Shown here: one piece after another, positions 1-9,560 of the stretch
Layout of the letters: each line of letters opens with the position of its first letter
Numbering within the stretch: position 1 is the first letter of the stretch
Program-made: the position numbers and the translations under genes
Notes under the pieces: model-generated
The model's input: the letters and a program-made list of their open reading frames with translations, nothing else
Database searches by the model: none
What the model was told of the DNA's origin: nothing
NCBI RefSeq assembly: GCF_018968705.1
Contig: NZ_CP076668.1
Coordinates: 4,413,001-4,477,000, forward strand
Length of the DNA stretch: 64,000 nucleotides
From: Pseudomonas lijiangensis
GTDB taxonomy: Bacteria; Pseudomonadota; Gammaproteobacteria; Pseudomonadales; Pseudomonadaceae
Direction: 5' to 3'

Positions 1-12
1 TGTCAGCTGGTC

Positions 13-36
13 GTCGCGGCCAAGGCCCCTCCCACA
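13..36. repeat. Half of a REP-like inverted repeat (family A)
   Basis: This is one arm (GTCGCGGCCAAGGCCCCTCC...) of the repeat seen complete at 5540-5628, 23042-23131 and 35503-35591. The partner arm would lie left of the window. It follows the stop codon of azoR. Confidence 0.8.
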
Positions 37-44
37 AGTGAAAA

Positions 45-644
45 TCAGGCGACTTCAGCCACCTTGGCCAGGGCCTGCTTCAGGCCTTTTTCGCTGAATT
101 CCGGCCCCATGTTCAGGCCTTCGGCATTGATGAAGGTGACATCGTGGATGCCCACGAACGCCAGCACCTGACGCAGGTAGGGTTCCTGGTGATCCTGACT
201 GCTACCGGCATAAATGCCACCACGGGCGGTCAGCACGAAAGCGCGTTTGCCGGTCAACAGGCCTTGCGGGCCGGTGTCGCCGTACTTGAAGGTCACGCCG
301 GCACGCAGCACATGGTCGAACCAGGCCTTGAGGGTGCTGGGGATCGCGAAGTTGTACATCGGTGCCGCCAGCACCAGCACGTCGGCAGCGATCAGTTCAT
401 CGGTCAACAGGTCAGAGCGCTCCAGCGCCGCCTGTTCGATGGCAGTGCGCTGCTCGGCAGGCTTCATCCAGCCGCCCAGCAGGGTTGCGTCCAGATGAGG
501 AACGGGCTCGCTGCTCAGGTCACGTACTTTGATTTCATCGCCTGGATGAGCGCTCTTCCACTGACTGATGAATTGCTGCGTCAGTTGACGTGAAACCGAA
601 TCCTGTTGGCGGGCGCTGCTTTCGATAACCAGTACACGGGACAT
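45..644 (-). CDS. azoR: FMN-dependent NADH-azoreductase
   Basis: Flavodoxin-fold quinone/azo reductase of 199 residues, the usual length for AzoR/AcpD. The family uses NADH and bound FMN to reduce quinones and azo bonds in the cytoplasm. Visible motifs are the N-terminal MSRVLVIESSAR strand-loop, the flavin-binding PMYNFAIPSTLKAWFDHV stretch near residue 95, and a TARGGIY loop. The frame stays open upstream, but ATG 644 begins the conserved fold, so the longer reading is not used. A LysR regulator is divergent beyond a small secreted-protein gene. The azoR1-LysR pairing is also known at PA0785/PA0784 of P. aeruginosa, suggesting control by that regulator. Confidence 0.9.
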   Translation of the reverse strand: MSRVLVIESSARQQDSVSRQLTQQFISQWKSAHPGDEIKVRDLSSEPVPHLDATLLGGWMKPAEQRTAIEQAALERSDLLTDELIAADVLVLAAPMYNFAIPSTLKAWFDHVLRAGVTFKYGDTGPQGLLTGKRAFVLTARGGIYAGSSQDHQEPYLRQVLAFVGIHDVTFINAEGLNMGPEFSEKGLKQALAKVAEVA

Positions 645-783
645 GACCTGTGATCTCCATCCAAGAATGTGTTGAGTTGATGGAGAGAAGGCTAAACGTG
701 AACCTATCGATGAAAAAGCGCAAAAACCTGCTCCTATATATCTAATTATTTGTCTTATCCGCAGGAGCGCTCTACCCTCATTG

Positions 784-1098
784 CTATTCAGGCTCACAAG
801 TGAGCGTGATCCGCAGCTTGATAATGCTGCGATTGAACTTGGAAGTGACATCGACGCTTTTCCCGGCGGCGACCTGAACGCGACGAGTGCGTGGCGCTTC
901 GGGGCCGTTGCGGAACACAACCGAACACTTGGCATCGACACTGCCGTAGTTGTTCACGGTGATGGAGCCGGTGTCGTGGTAGGTGTCGTGGCTGTTGTAG
1001 TCGATCTGTACGCCCTCGTACTTCTTTTCCACCTCGATGGGGTAGGCAAAAGCACTCAAGGGCAGCATCGCCAGCAGTACGCAGCACAATCTGTTCAT
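784..1098 (-). CDS. Small secreted protein, unknown function
   Basis: A 104-residue protein with a clear Sec signal peptide (MNRLCCVLLAMLPLSAFA, cleavage expected near residue 18). The mature part is about 85 residues and beta-strand rich, with two cysteines (CSVVF and a C-terminal LTCEPE) that could form a disulfide in the periplasm. The pattern NNYGSVDAKCSVVFRNGPE resembles a small Ig-like fold, but no family is assigned. It lies between azoR and the divergent LysR gene, 65 bases from the latter, so the two share a promoter region. Confidence 0.75.
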   Translation of the reverse strand: MNRLCCVLLAMLPLSAFAYPIEVEKKYEGVQIDYNSHDTYHDTGSITVNNYGSVDAKCSVVFRNGPEAPRTRRVQVAAGKSVDVTSKFNRSIIKLRITLTCEPE

Positions 1099-1162
1099 CC
1101 GACAGTCTCCAGAGAAAGGACTGTCAGATTAGGACAATAGGGATGGAAAGAGGAATAACAGA

Positions 1163-2086
1163 ATGAAAGCCCCTCGCGTGACCCTCGATCAATGGCGCAC
1201 TTTGCAGGCCGTTGTCGATCACGGTGGTTTTGCCCAGGCCGCCGAAGCGCTGCACCGTTCACAGTCGTCGGTCAGCTACACCGTGGCGCGGATGCAGGAT
1301 CAGCTCGGCGTGCCGCTGTTGCGTATCGATGGCCGCAAGGCTGTATTGACCGAGGCCGGTGGCGTGTTGCTGCGCCGTTCGCGGCAACTGGTCAAACAGG
1401 CCAGCCAACTGGAAGACCTGGCTCATCATATGGAGCAAGGCTGGGAAGCCGAGGTGCGTCTGGTCGTCGATGCGGCTTACCCCACGGCGCGACTGGTGCG
1501 GGCCTTGACCGCGTTCATGCCCCAGAGCCGTGGCTGTCGCGTGCGCTTGCGTGAGGAAGTGCTGTCCGGGGTCGAAGAAGTCCTGCTTGAAGGCACGGCC
1601 GATCTGGCCATCAGTGGCTTCAACATTCCCGGCTACCTGGGCACCGAGATGAGCACAGTGGAGTTCATTGCCGTGGCCCACCCCGAACATCCCTTGCATC
1701 AGGCCAAGCGCGAACTGACGTTCCAGGATCTGGAAAGCCAGTTGCAAGTGGTGATCCGCGACTCCGGCCGCCAGCAACCTCGTGACATAGGCTGGCTCGG
1801 CGCCGAACAGCGCTGGACCGTCGGCAGCCTCGGCACGGCAACCACTTTCGTCAGCAGCGGCCTGGGCTTTGCCTGGCTGCCCAGACACATGATCGAACGA
1901 GAGCTCAAGGAAGGCGTGCTCAAGATCCTGCCGCTGGACAAGGGTGGCAGTCGCAACCCGTCGTTCTATCTTTACTCCAGCAAAGACAAGCCGCTGGGGC
2001 CGGCCACGCAGATTCTGATCGACTTGATCAGCACCTTCGACACGGCTCCGCTGACAGCGGCATTCGCGGCGCCTCAACAAGCGTGA
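1163..2086 (+). CDS. LysR-family transcriptional regulator
   Basis: 307 residues. The N-terminal winged helix-turn-helix (residues about 8-67, LDQWRTLQAVVDHGGFAQAA...SSVSYTVARMQ) is followed by a periplasmic-binding-protein-like effector domain from about residue 95. A GAGGA ribosome site sits a few bases upstream of the ATG. It diverges from the secreted-protein and azoR genes, the usual arrangement for a LysR protein controlling its neighbours. The inducer cannot be read from sequence. A hydrolase gene follows after 15 bases and may be co-transcribed. Confidence 0.9.
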   Translation: MKAPRVTLDQWRTLQAVVDHGGFAQAAEALHRSQSSVSYTVARMQDQLGVPLLRIDGRKAVLTEAGGVLLRRSRQLVKQASQLEDLAHHMEQGWEAEVRLVVDAAYPTARLVRALTAFMPQSRGCRVRLREEVLSGVEEVLLEGTADLAISGFNIPGYLGTEMSTVEFIAVAHPEHPLHQAKRELTFQDLESQLQVVIRDSGRQQPRDIGWLGAEQRWTVGSLGTATTFVSSGLGFAWLPRHMIERELKEGVLKILPLDKGGSRNPSFYLYSSKDKPLGPATQILIDLISTFDTAPLTAAFAAPQQA

Positions 2087-2101
2087 CAGGGGAAGGACCC
2101 T

Positions 2102-2890
2102 ATGAATTTTTTCGAACACGACGGCTGTTCGCTGCACTACGAGGAATACGGCCAGGGCGAACCGGTATTGCTGCTGCATGGCCTGGGCTCCAGTTGCCAG
2201 GACTGGGAATACCAGATTCCGGCGCTGGCCGAGCATTATCGGGTCATCGTCATGGATGCCCGGGGCCATGGTCGCTCGGACAAACCCCATGAGCGCTACA
2301 GCATCAAGGGCTTCAGCGCCGATGTCGAAGCCCTGATCGAACATCTGCATCTGGGGCCGGTGCATATCGTCGGCCTGTCCATGGGCGGCATGATCGGCTT
2401 TCAGATAGCGGTCGATCAGCCCGGCCTGCTCAAGAGCCTGTGCATCGTCAACAGTGCGCCGCAGGTCAAGGTCCACAGCTTCAGCGACTTGATGCAACTG
2501 ATCAGGCGCTGGACGCTGTCACGGGTGGTGAGCATGAAGACGCTGGGTCATGCCTTGGGCAAGCTGCTGTTCCCCAAACCGGAACAGGCTGAACTGCGTC
2601 AGAAAATGGCCGAGCGCTGGAGCAGGAATGACAAGCGCGCCTACCTGGCCAGTTTCGATGCAATTGTCGGCTGGGGCGTGGAGAAAAAACTGTCACGGAT
2701 CACCTGCCCCACGCTGATCATCAGTGCCGACCGCGACTACACGCCGGTGGCCCTCAAGGAAGCCTACGTCAAACAGCTACCCAACGCCCGGCTGGTGGTC
2801 ATCAAGGACTCCCGCCACGCCACACCGCTGGACCAGCCCGAGCAATTCAATCGGACCGTTCTGGAATTCATCGCGTCAACGAAGGTCTGA
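2102..2890 (+). CDS. Alpha/beta-fold hydrolase
   Basis: A 262-residue serine hydrolase. Oxyanion-hole HGLGSS (about residue 26), nucleophile elbow GLSMGG (serine about residue 97), acid in ISADRDYTP and histidine in DSRHATPLDQPEQF give a complete Ser-Asp-His triad. No signal peptide is present, so it is cytoplasmic. It follows the LysR gene by 15 bases on the same strand with a GGGGAAGGA ribosome site, so an operon is likely. The fold covers esterases, C-C hydrolases and haloperoxidase-like enzymes, and the substrate cannot be told. Confidence 0.87.
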   Translation: MNFFEHDGCSLHYEEYGQGEPVLLLHGLGSSCQDWEYQIPALAEHYRVIVMDARGHGRSDKPHERYSIKGFSADVEALIEHLHLGPVHIVGLSMGGMIGFQIAVDQPGLLKSLCIVNSAPQVKVHSFSDLMQLIRRWTLSRVVSMKTLGHALGKLLFPKPEQAELRQKMAERWSRNDKRAYLASFDAIVGWGVEKKLSRITCPTLIISADRDYTPVALKEAYVKQLPNARLVVIKDSRHATPLDQPEQFNRTVLEFIASTKV

Positions 2891-3007
2891 AAACCGCATG
2901 CACTTCATATGCGGGGTTTCAGGCTTCGATCACGCTGGGCAAAAAAAGCCAAACGTGGTTACCTTGCCAGCCACAGTCGACATCATCACTGAAGGACTCT
3001 CTGCCCC

Positions 3008-3577
3008 ATGCTGAAAAAAATCGCCCTCGCCGCCTGCTCCGTGTTGTTCGCAGCCAACCTGATGGCAGCCCAGCCTCCCGCCAAGCCCACTCACGTGGTG
3101 CTCGACACCAGCTTCGGCCAGATCGAACTTGAGCTCGCTGACGAAAAAGCGCCGATCAGCACCCAGAACTTCCTGGGCTATGTCGACAGCGGTTTCTACA
3201 ACAACACCATTTTCCATCGCGTGATCCCGGGCTTCATGGTGCAGGGCGGCGGCTTCACCCAGTATCTGGTGCAGAAGAACACCAAGGACCCGATCAAGAA
3301 CGAAGCGCAGAACGGTCTGCACAACGTACGCGGCACCATCGCCATGGCCCGCACGTCGAACGTGAACTCGGCCACCAGCCAGTTCTTCATCAACACCAAT
3401 GACAACGCCATGCTCGACAACGGCGTGCGTGACTACGGTTACGCGGTGTTCGGCAAAGTGGTCAAGGGCATGGATGTGGTGGACCAGATCGTCAACGCCC
3501 AGACCAGCAACCAGAAAGGCATGCAGAACGTGCCTGTCGACCCGATCCTGATCAAGTCGGCCAAGCGCGTCGAGTAA
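3008..3577 (+). CDS. ppiA: Periplasmic peptidyl-prolyl cis-trans isomerase (cyclophilin)
   Basis: 189 residues: Sec signal peptide ([21 protein letters not shown]), then a single cyclophilin domain. Catalytic features are [15 protein letters not shown] (active-site Arg and Phe, about residues 76-88) and [11 protein letters not shown]. Export places it in the periplasm, where PpiA speeds proline isomerisation during folding of secreted proteins. Length and signal fit PpiA rather than cytoplasmic PpiB. A perfect 11-bp inverted repeat (3590-3600 with 3614-3624) without a T-run follows the stop and may stabilise or end the message. Confidence 0.92.
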   Translation: MLKKIALAACSVLFAANLMAAQPPAKPTHVVLDTSFGQIELELADEKAPISTQNFLGYVDSGFYNNTIFHRVIPGFMVQGGGFTQYLVQKNTKDPIKNEAQNGLHNVRGTIAMARTSNVNSATSQFFINTNDNAMLDNGVRDYGYAVFGKVVKGMDVVDQIVNAQTSNQKGMQNVPVDPILIKSAKRVE

Positions 3578-3685
3578 AGGGAATTCGGACGCATGCAGCC
3601 CAGGCTCAAGGCCGGCTGCATGCGCTCTGTCAGGGAGAGCCTCCAATCATCGAGGAGAACCCACATCGCGTGGGGATCATAGCCA

Positions 3686-5518
3686 ATGCTTTATCGTCGT
3701 TTTGAAAAGCTGATCGATACCTTCCGAGACGCACCTACCGCCTCCCCACCCAATACCGTTCTAGCGTTCTACGTCTATTACCTGCGTCAGGTATGGCCTG
3801 TTTTCACAGCGCTGCTGGTGGTCGGGCTGATCGGCGCGCTGATCGAGGTCGCGCTGTTCAGTTACCTGAGCCGCATCATCGACCTGGCCCAGACCACGCC
3901 CGCCAAGGATTTCTTCACGGTCCATGGCAGCGAACTGATCTGGATGGCGATCGTGACCCTGCTGCTGCGCCCGGTCTTCGTCGGCCTGCATGACCTGCTG
4001 GTGCATCAGACTATCAGCCCCGGCATGACCAACATGATTCGCTGGCAGAACCACAGTTATGTGCTCAGGCAGAGCATCAACTTCTTCCAGAACGACTTCG
4101 CCGGACGCATCGCCCAGCGCATCATGCAGACCGGCAACTCCTTGCGCGACTCGGCCGTACAGGCTGTGGATGCCCTGTGGCATGTGCTGATCTATGCCAT
4201 CAGCTCGCTGGTGCTGTTCGCCGAAGCGGACTGGCGCCTGATGATCCCGCTGATGCTCTGGATCGCGGCTTACATCCTGTCGCTGGTCTACTTCGTGCCA
4301 AGGGTCAAGGAACGCTCGGTGGTGTCCTCCGATGCGCGCTCGAAACTCATGGGCCGGATCGTCGATGGCTATACCAACATCACCACGCTCAAGCTGTTCG
4401 CCCACACCAATTTCGAGGAGCGCTATGCCCGCGAAGCCATAAGCGAACACACCCACAAGACCCAACTGGCTGCCCGGGTCGTCACCGCCATGGATACGGT
4501 CATCACCACCATGAACGGCCTGCTGATCGTGTCGACTACCGGCCTGGCCCTGTGGCTCTGGAGCCAGTCGCTGATCTCCATGGGCGCCATCGCCCTGGCG
4601 ACGGGGCTGGTGATCCGGATCGTCAACATGTCCGGCTGGATCATGTGGGTGGTCAACGGAATCTTCGAGAACATCGGCACCGTGCAGGACGGGCTGGAAA
4701 GCATCTCGCAACCGGTCACGGTCAACGACAAGCCTGATGCGCCGCAGTTGAAGATCGATAAGGGCGGCGTGAAGTTCGAGGGTGTGGATTTCCACTACGG
4801 GAATGGCAACGGCATCATTCACAACCTCAACCTGGATATCCGGCCCGGTGAGAAAATCGGCCTGATCGGCCCTTCCGGTGCAGGCAAGTCGACGCTGGTC
4901 AACCTGCTGCTGCGCATGTACGACGTACAGGCGGGACGGATTCTGATTGATGGCCAGGATATTGCCGAGGTCACCCAGGAAAGCCTGCGGGCACAGATCG
5001 GCATGATCACTCAGGACACGTCGCTGCTGCACCGTTCGATCCGCGACAATCTGTTGTATGGCAACCCTGGCGCGACCGACGAGCAACTGTGGGACGCGGT
5101 GCACAAGGCCAGCGCCGAAGAGTTCATCCCGCTGCTGTCCGACTCCGAAGGCCGCACCGGTTTCGATGCCCACGTGGGTGAGCGTGGCGTGAAGCTGTCC
5201 GGTGGTCAGCGCCAACGTATCGCGATCACCCGTGTTCTGCTCAAGGACGCGCCGATCCTGATCATGGACGAAGCCACATCAGCGCTGGACTCGGAAGTCG
5301 AGGCGGCGATTCAGGAAAGCCTGGAAACCCTGATGCAAGGCAAGACCGTCATCGCCATCGCCCACCGCCTGTCCACCATTGCCCGCATGGATCGTCTGGT
5401 GGTACTGGAAAAAGGCCAGATCGCCGAAACCGGCACCCACGCCGAACTGCTGGCCCATGGCGGGCTGTATGCACGATTGTGGCAGCACCAGACCGGCGGT
5501 TTTGTAGGGGTTGATTGA
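3686..5518 (+). CDS. ABC exporter, fused permease and ATPase
   Basis: 610 residues in the type IV exporter (MsbA-like) arrangement. A transmembrane domain spans about residues 25-325. The nucleotide-binding domain has Walker A GPSGAGKS (about 396-403), Q-loop ITQDTSLL, signature LSGGQRQR, Walker B ILIMDEATSALDSE and H-loop IAHRLSTIA. It should work as a homodimer in the inner membrane. The substrate is not evident; relatives export lipids, drugs or peptides. It stands alone, 108 bases after ppiA, and is followed by a REP-type repeat. Confidence 0.9.
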   Translation: MLYRRFEKLIDTFRDAPTASPPNTVLAFYVYYLRQVWPVFTALLVVGLIGALIEVALFSYLSRIIDLAQTTPAKDFFTVHGSELIWMAIVTLLLRPVFVGLHDLLVHQTISPGMTNMIRWQNHSYVLRQSINFFQNDFAGRIAQRIMQTGNSLRDSAVQAVDALWHVLIYAISSLVLFAEADWRLMIPLMLWIAAYILSLVYFVPRVKERSVVSSDARSKLMGRIVDGYTNITTLKLFAHTNFEERYAREAISEHTHKTQLAARVVTAMDTVITTMNGLLIVSTTGLALWLWSQSLISMGAIALATGLVIRIVNMSGWIMWVVNGIFENIGTVQDGLESISQPVTVNDKPDAPQLKIDKGGVKFEGVDFHYGNGNGIIHNLNLDIRPGEKIGLIGPSGAGKSTLVNLLLRMYDVQAGRILIDGQDIAEVTQESLRAQIGMITQDTSLLHRSIRDNLLYGNPGATDEQLWDAVHKASAEEFIPLLSDSEGRTGFDAHVGERGVKLSGGQRQRIAITRVLLKDAPILIMDEATSALDSEVEAAIQESLETLMQGKTVIAIAHRLSTIARMDRLVVLEKGQIAETGTHAELLAHGGLYARLWQHQTGGFVGVD

Positions 5519-5539
5519 GGGTGGCTGGGGCCACAATCC

Positions 5540-5628
5540 GTGGGAGGGGCCTTGGCCGCGACAGCCAGTTTCAGGCGCTGAAAATCTGTTGCCTGTAAGC
5601 AAGTCGTCGCGGCCAAGGCCCCTCCCAC
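5540..5628. repeat. REP-like inverted repeat, family A (complete)
   Basis: Two 23-base arms (5540-5562 and 5606-5628) are perfect inverted copies beginning GTGGGAGGGGCCTTGGCCGC, separated by about 43 bases. It lies between the convergent ABC exporter and COG3146 genes. Copies with the same arms and similar spacers occur at 23042 and 35503. Confidence 0.9.
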
Positions 5629-5660
5629 AAGGGACAGCCATGCCGCGAACAGCCCATCAA

Positions 5661-6782
5661 TCAAACCTGCCGATACGGCAAAGCCCCTCGCGCATCCTCG
5701 GCATACGCCAGGATGCCGGCCCGCTCCTGCTCCAGAAAATCACTCACGGCGTCCTTCAAGCCTGGGTGCAGCAGGTAATGCCAGGAGTGGGTGATCTGTG
5801 GTTCAAAACCCCGAATCAGTTTGTGCTCGCCCTGGGCACCGGCATCGAAGCGCTGTAGCCCTTTTTCGATGGCGTAATCCATGCCCTGATAGAAACAGGT
5901 CTCGAAATGCAGCCGGTCGAATTCGGCCAGGCATCCCCAATAGCGGCCATAGAAACTGTCGCCCCCTGTCAGGCTGAAGGCCATGGCCACCGGTCGCTGG
6001 CCCTGGCGCGCCAGCACTACGCGAATCGCTTCAGGCATGCGTTCGGCCAGCAGGCTGAAGAATGTTCGCGTCAGGTAAGGCGCCTGCCCACGCACCTCAT
6101 AGGTATTGGAATAGCAGGCGTACACGAAGTCCCACAGCACTTCGCTCATCTGCGCGCCTTCGAGCCACTCGAACTCGATCCCCTGCCCCGCCACCTGTTC
6201 GCGTTCCTTGCGCATCTGCTTGCGTTTGCGCGAACTCAAGGCGTCGAGGAAATCCTGAAAGTCCCGATAACCGCGGTTATGCCAGTGAAACTGACAACCA
6301 TAGCGCTGCAACCAGCCAGGCTGAGCGGTCAGCAAGGCATCGGCGGCAGGGTCGGTGAAATTTACATGAGCACTCGACAGCCCCTCACCGAATAGATAGT
6401 CCGGCAGACCCGCGAGCAATTGCACACCCGCCTCAGGTGTTCGTGCCAAGACACGCGCACCACTCACCGGACTGAACGGCACAGCCGCAAGCAGCTTGGG
6501 GTAATAGGCAATGCCAGCACGACGACAGGCATCGGCCCAACCATGATCGAACACGTACTCGCCGTAGGAATGCCATTTGCGATAGGCCGGCAAGGCTGCG
6601 ATCAGTTCGCCGTTCTCGTAATGCAGCAAATGCTCGGCTTTCCAGCCCGAACGTGGGCCAAGGCTGCCGCTGTCTTCCAGGGCACTGAGAAAGGCGTGTC
6701 GCAGAAAGGGCTGACCATCGGGAACCAGCGCATCCCAGTGGGCGGGCACGACATCACTGAGGCTGGCGGTCGGGACGAACAT
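5661..6782 (-). CDS. COG3146 / FemAB-like N-acyltransferase-fold protein
   Basis: 373 residues of the GNAT/FemAB-like family COG3146. Conserved-looking blocks are KWHSYGEYVFDHGWADA near residue 70, RKRKQMRKER near 190, and the C-terminal GAQGEHKLIRGFEP near 325. Relatives are annotated as N-acetyltransferases or peptidogalycan-biosynthesis proteins, with the reaction undetermined. I use ATG 6782; an in-frame TTG at 6836 would add 18 residues that do not look conserved. No signal peptide, so cytoplasmic. Confidence 0.82.
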   Translation of the reverse strand: MFVPTASLSDVVPAHWDALVPDGQPFLRHAFLSALEDSGSLGPRSGWKAEHLLHYENGELIAALPAYRKWHSYGEYVFDHGWADACRRAGIAYYPKLLAAVPFSPVSGARVLARTPEAGVQLLAGLPDYLFGEGLSSAHVNFTDPAADALLTAQPGWLQRYGCQFHWHNRGYRDFQDFLDALSSRKRKQMRKEREQVAGQGIEFEWLEGAQMSEVLWDFVYACYSNTYEVRGQAPYLTRTFFSLLAERMPEAIRVVLARQGQRPVAMAFSLTGGDSFYGRYWGCLAEFDRLHFETCFYQGMDYAIEKGLQRFDAGAQGEHKLIRGFEPQITHSWHYLLHPGLKDAVSDFLEQERAGILAYAEDARGALPYRQV

Positions 6783-7053
6783 GGGGACGTTCCAGGCTGA
6801 TCGGAGAACGCAGCAGTATCCCCCATCGAAACGCAATGTTCACGAATTGTTAGCCCGAAGGCTCTAGCCCGCACGTTTCAGACTCTGAATCGTCACCAAC
6901 ATGCCATCGTATTGCCACCTTTCTGAAATAACCAGTCGCAATACTGGCGCCTGTTTTTAGAACAGAGGGTACTAACCCTCACCGCGCCCTGCCTGTTGGG
7001 TGGTTTTTACAAGGATGGTTTTCCCCATCCGCTATTCAGTTATGGAGATTGAC

Positions 7054-8319
7054 ATGCGTCTTGTTTCTACACGTACTGCGGCCGCCCTTTCCGGCAGCCT
7101 GGCACTGGCCATGAGTGTTGGCGCCAATGCCGCAGTCGACGCCAAACTGCTGGACATGCTCAGGGCCAACGGCTCGATCAACCAGGCTCAATACGCGGAA
7201 CTGCAGACCGAACTGGCAAAAGACCAGCAGGCTCAGAAACAGGCTCTGGCCGATGTCCAGCAGAGCAAATCCGCCTCTCAGGCCGAGTTCGAGAAAAAGA
7301 TCGCCTGGGCCACCAAGACCCAGTTCAAGGGCGATGTGCGGGTTCGTCAGGAAACCATCAACATCGACGGCCAGACCAACGCTCAGGATAAAGACCGCCA
7401 GCGTATCCGTGCCCGTCTGGGTGCCTACACCGAAATCAACCCGCAGGTGAGCACCGGCATTCGTATCGCCACCGGTGGCAGCAGCGATGCACGCTCCACC
7501 AACCAGGATCTGGATGGCTACTTCGTCAAGAAAGACCTGTGGCTGGACCTGGGCTACATCGACTACGCCCCGACTGCAGTCAAGGATCTGCACGTGATCG
7601 GCGGCAAGATGAACCAGCCGTGGGTCAGCATGGGCGACGTCATCTGGGATAACGACATCAATCCGGAAGGTCTGGCTGCCACCTACAAACTGCCGCTGGG
7701 CGGCAAGACCGAGCTGTTCGGCAGCGCCGGTCATTACACCCTCAAGGACAACATCGACGGCGACGGCACCCAGTTCCGTCACGACCTGACCATGTACGCC
7801 GGCCAGTTGGGTGCCCGTTTCGCACCGACCGACGACCTGAAAGTCACCCTCGGCGGCAGCGTCTACGGTTTCCGTAACGACAAGGACAGTGCTGCACTGC
7901 GCGTCAACGGCAACACCACCAACCAGTTCCGTCTGTATGAAGGTTTCGGCCAGATCGACATCAGCGGCCTGGGCTTGCCTCTGGCGCTGTATGGTCAGTA
8001 CGTCGTCAACAATGACAGCACTGACGATCAGGACACTGCCTGGCTGACCGGTGTGAAAACCAAGGTGTTCGGCTTCAACCTCGACTACAACTACCGCGAT
8101 ACTCAGCGTAACGCAGTGGTCGGTGCCTTCACCGATTCGGACTTCGCCAACGGCACCACAGGCTCACGTGGCCACAAGCTAAAAGTTGGTTACGAAATCG
8201 ACAAGAATTTCTCTGTCGGCGCGACCTACTTCCTGACACAAGCCGACTACGCTACTTCAACCAGCCCACGTGATTCGGATGTCAAGACACTGCAGCTGGA
8301 TGTAGAAGCCAAGTTCTAA
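7054..8319 (+). CDS. Outer-membrane beta-barrel porin (putative porin, Porin_5-like)
   Basis: 421 residues. A Sec signal peptide (MRLVSTRTAAALSGSLALAMSVGANA, cut near residue 26) is followed by a Gln/Ala-rich segment (about 28-80) likely to form a coiled-coil stalk, then a Gly/aromatic-rich beta barrel ending in the strand LQLDVEAKF with C-terminal Phe, the outer-membrane assembly signal. ATG 7054 is chosen because GGAG precedes it and the signal starts there. It resembles the family Pseudomonas genomes label 'putative porin'. Its solute is unknown. Confidence 0.87.
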   Translation: MRLVSTRTAAALSGSLALAMSVGANAAVDAKLLDMLRANGSINQAQYAELQTELAKDQQAQKQALADVQQSKSASQAEFEKKIAWATKTQFKGDVRVRQETINIDGQTNAQDKDRQRIRARLGAYTEINPQVSTGIRIATGGSSDARSTNQDLDGYFVKKDLWLDLGYIDYAPTAVKDLHVIGGKMNQPWVSMGDVIWDNDINPEGLAATYKLPLGGKTELFGSAGHYTLKDNIDGDGTQFRHDLTMYAGQLGARFAPTDDLKVTLGGSVYGFRNDKDSAALRVNGNTTNQFRLYEGFGQIDISGLGLPLALYGQYVVNNDSTDDQDTAWLTGVKTKVFGFNLDYNYRDTQRNAVVGAFTDSDFANGTTGSRGHKLKVGYEIDKNFSVGATYFLTQADYATSTSPRDSDVKTLQLDVEAKF

Positions 8320-8359
8320 AGGCGCCGAGTTTTCATATAGCTGCACGCTCTCGTTTTTA

Positions 8360-8425
8360 CAGGCTGGCCTTGGCATATCGATCCCCATCATCCGTCGATC
8401 TGCCAATGCCGGCCTGTCTTTATTT
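8360..8425. terminator. Imperfect bidirectional terminator between porin and FabH-like gene
   Basis: A long imperfect inverted repeat (AGGCTGGCCTTGGCAT... against ...TGCCAATGCCGGCCT) is followed by TCTTTATTTT on the plus strand. It lies between convergent genes and could end both transcripts. Confidence 0.55.
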
Positions 8426-8438
8426 TCAGGCCCTGTAA

Positions 8439-9560
8439 TCAGCGCTTGCGCAGGATCACGCTGCCAATCGAATACCCCGCCCCGAAAGAACTGAGCACAC
8501 CCAGCGCGCCTTTGGGCAAGTCGTCCTGATAAGAGTGAAAGGCGATGACCGAGCCGGCCGAGCTGGTGTTGGCGTAGGTGTCGAGAATCACCGGTGCCTC
8601 TTCCACCGAGGCTTCGCGCCCCAGCAGCTTCTTGACGATCAAGTGGTTCATGCTCAGGTTGGCCTGATGCAGCCAGAAGCGCTGTACATCGCTGGCGTTC
8701 AACCCGTTTTCATTCAGGTGAGTACCCACCAGCTCCGCCACCATCGGGCAGACATCGCGGAATACCTTGCGGCCTTCCTGGACGAACAGTTTGTCCGGCG
8801 CGCCTTCACCTTCATCCGAGGTGCGATTGAGAAAGCCGAAGTTGTTGCGGATGTTGTTGGAGAACGTGGTCAGCAGTTTGGTGCTGACGATATCGAACTG
8901 GTACGGGGAAGTGGCCAGATCGGCGCGCTCCACCACCACGGCCGTGGCACCGTCGCCAAAGATGAAATGGCTGTCGCGGTCGCGGAAATTCAGGTGCGCG
9001 GTGCAGATTTCCGGGCTGATGACCAACAGCGCGCGGGCCTGGCCCAGTTGCACGCTGTTGCAGGCTGCCTGAATACCAAAGGTGGCCGAGGAACAGGCGA
9101 CGTTCATGTCGAAGCCATAGCCCTGGATGCCAAGGGCCGACTGGATTTCGATGGAAATGGCCGGGTAAGCGCGTTGCAGATTGGAACAGGCGACGATCAC
9201 GCCATCGATATCGGCAGCCGTCTTGCCTGCGCGCTGCAGGGCCTGTTCGGCTGCCGCCACGCCCATCTGACAGAGAATCGACCATTCGTCATTGGAGCGC
9301 TCCGGCAGGTTCGGCTTCATGCGCTGCGGATCGAGGATGCCTTGCTTGTCCATCACAAAACGACTTTTGATACCCGAGGCCTTTTCGATGAACGCAACGC
9401 TGGACTCGCTCAGCGCCTCGACTTCACCCCGCTCGATGGCGGCAGCGTTATCGCTGTTGAATTGGGCGACATAGGTATTGAAAGACTGCACCAGCTCTTC
9501 GTTCGAGATGCTGTTGGCCGGGGTGTACAGGCCTGTGCCGCTGATGACGACGTTGTGCAC
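8439..9560 (-). CDS. Beta-ketoacyl-ACP synthase III (FabH-like)
   Basis: 373 residues, thiolase fold. The KAS III triad is visible: Cys in NVACSSATFG, His in WLHQANLSMN and Asn in TYANTSSAGS. Such enzymes condense an acyl-CoA or acyl-thioester with malonyl-ACP. The start is GTG 9560, preceded by AGAGGAACG and immediately starting the fold (HNVVISGTGLYTP); an ATG at 9689 would add 43 unrelated residues. At 373 residues it is longer than housekeeping FabH (about 320) and matches the FabH2 subtype (PA3333-like). The gene stands alone, so a specialised or salvage role is possible. Confidence 0.88.
   Translation of the reverse strand: MHNVVISGTGLYTPANSISNEELVQSFNTYVAQFNSDNAAAIERGEVEALSESSVAFIEKASGIKSRFVMDKQGILDPQRMKPNLPERSNDEWSILCQMGVAAAEQALQRAGKTAADIDGVIVACSNLQRAYPAISIEIQSALGIQGYGFDMNVACSSATFGIQAACNSVQLGQARALLVISPEICTAHLNFRDRDSHFIFGDGATAVVVERADLATSPYQFDIVSTKLLTTFSNNIRNNFGFLNRTSDEGEGAPDKLFVQEGRKVFRDVCPMVAELVGTHLNENGLNASDVQRFWLHQANLSMNHLIVKKLLGREASVEEAPVILDTYANTSSAGSVIAFHSYQDDLPKGALGVLSSFGAGYSIGSVILRKR

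Noticed and set aside
645..941. N-terminal extension of azoR to 298 residues
   Set aside because: The extra 99 residues lack any fold signature and the flavodoxin domain begins exactly at ATG 644.
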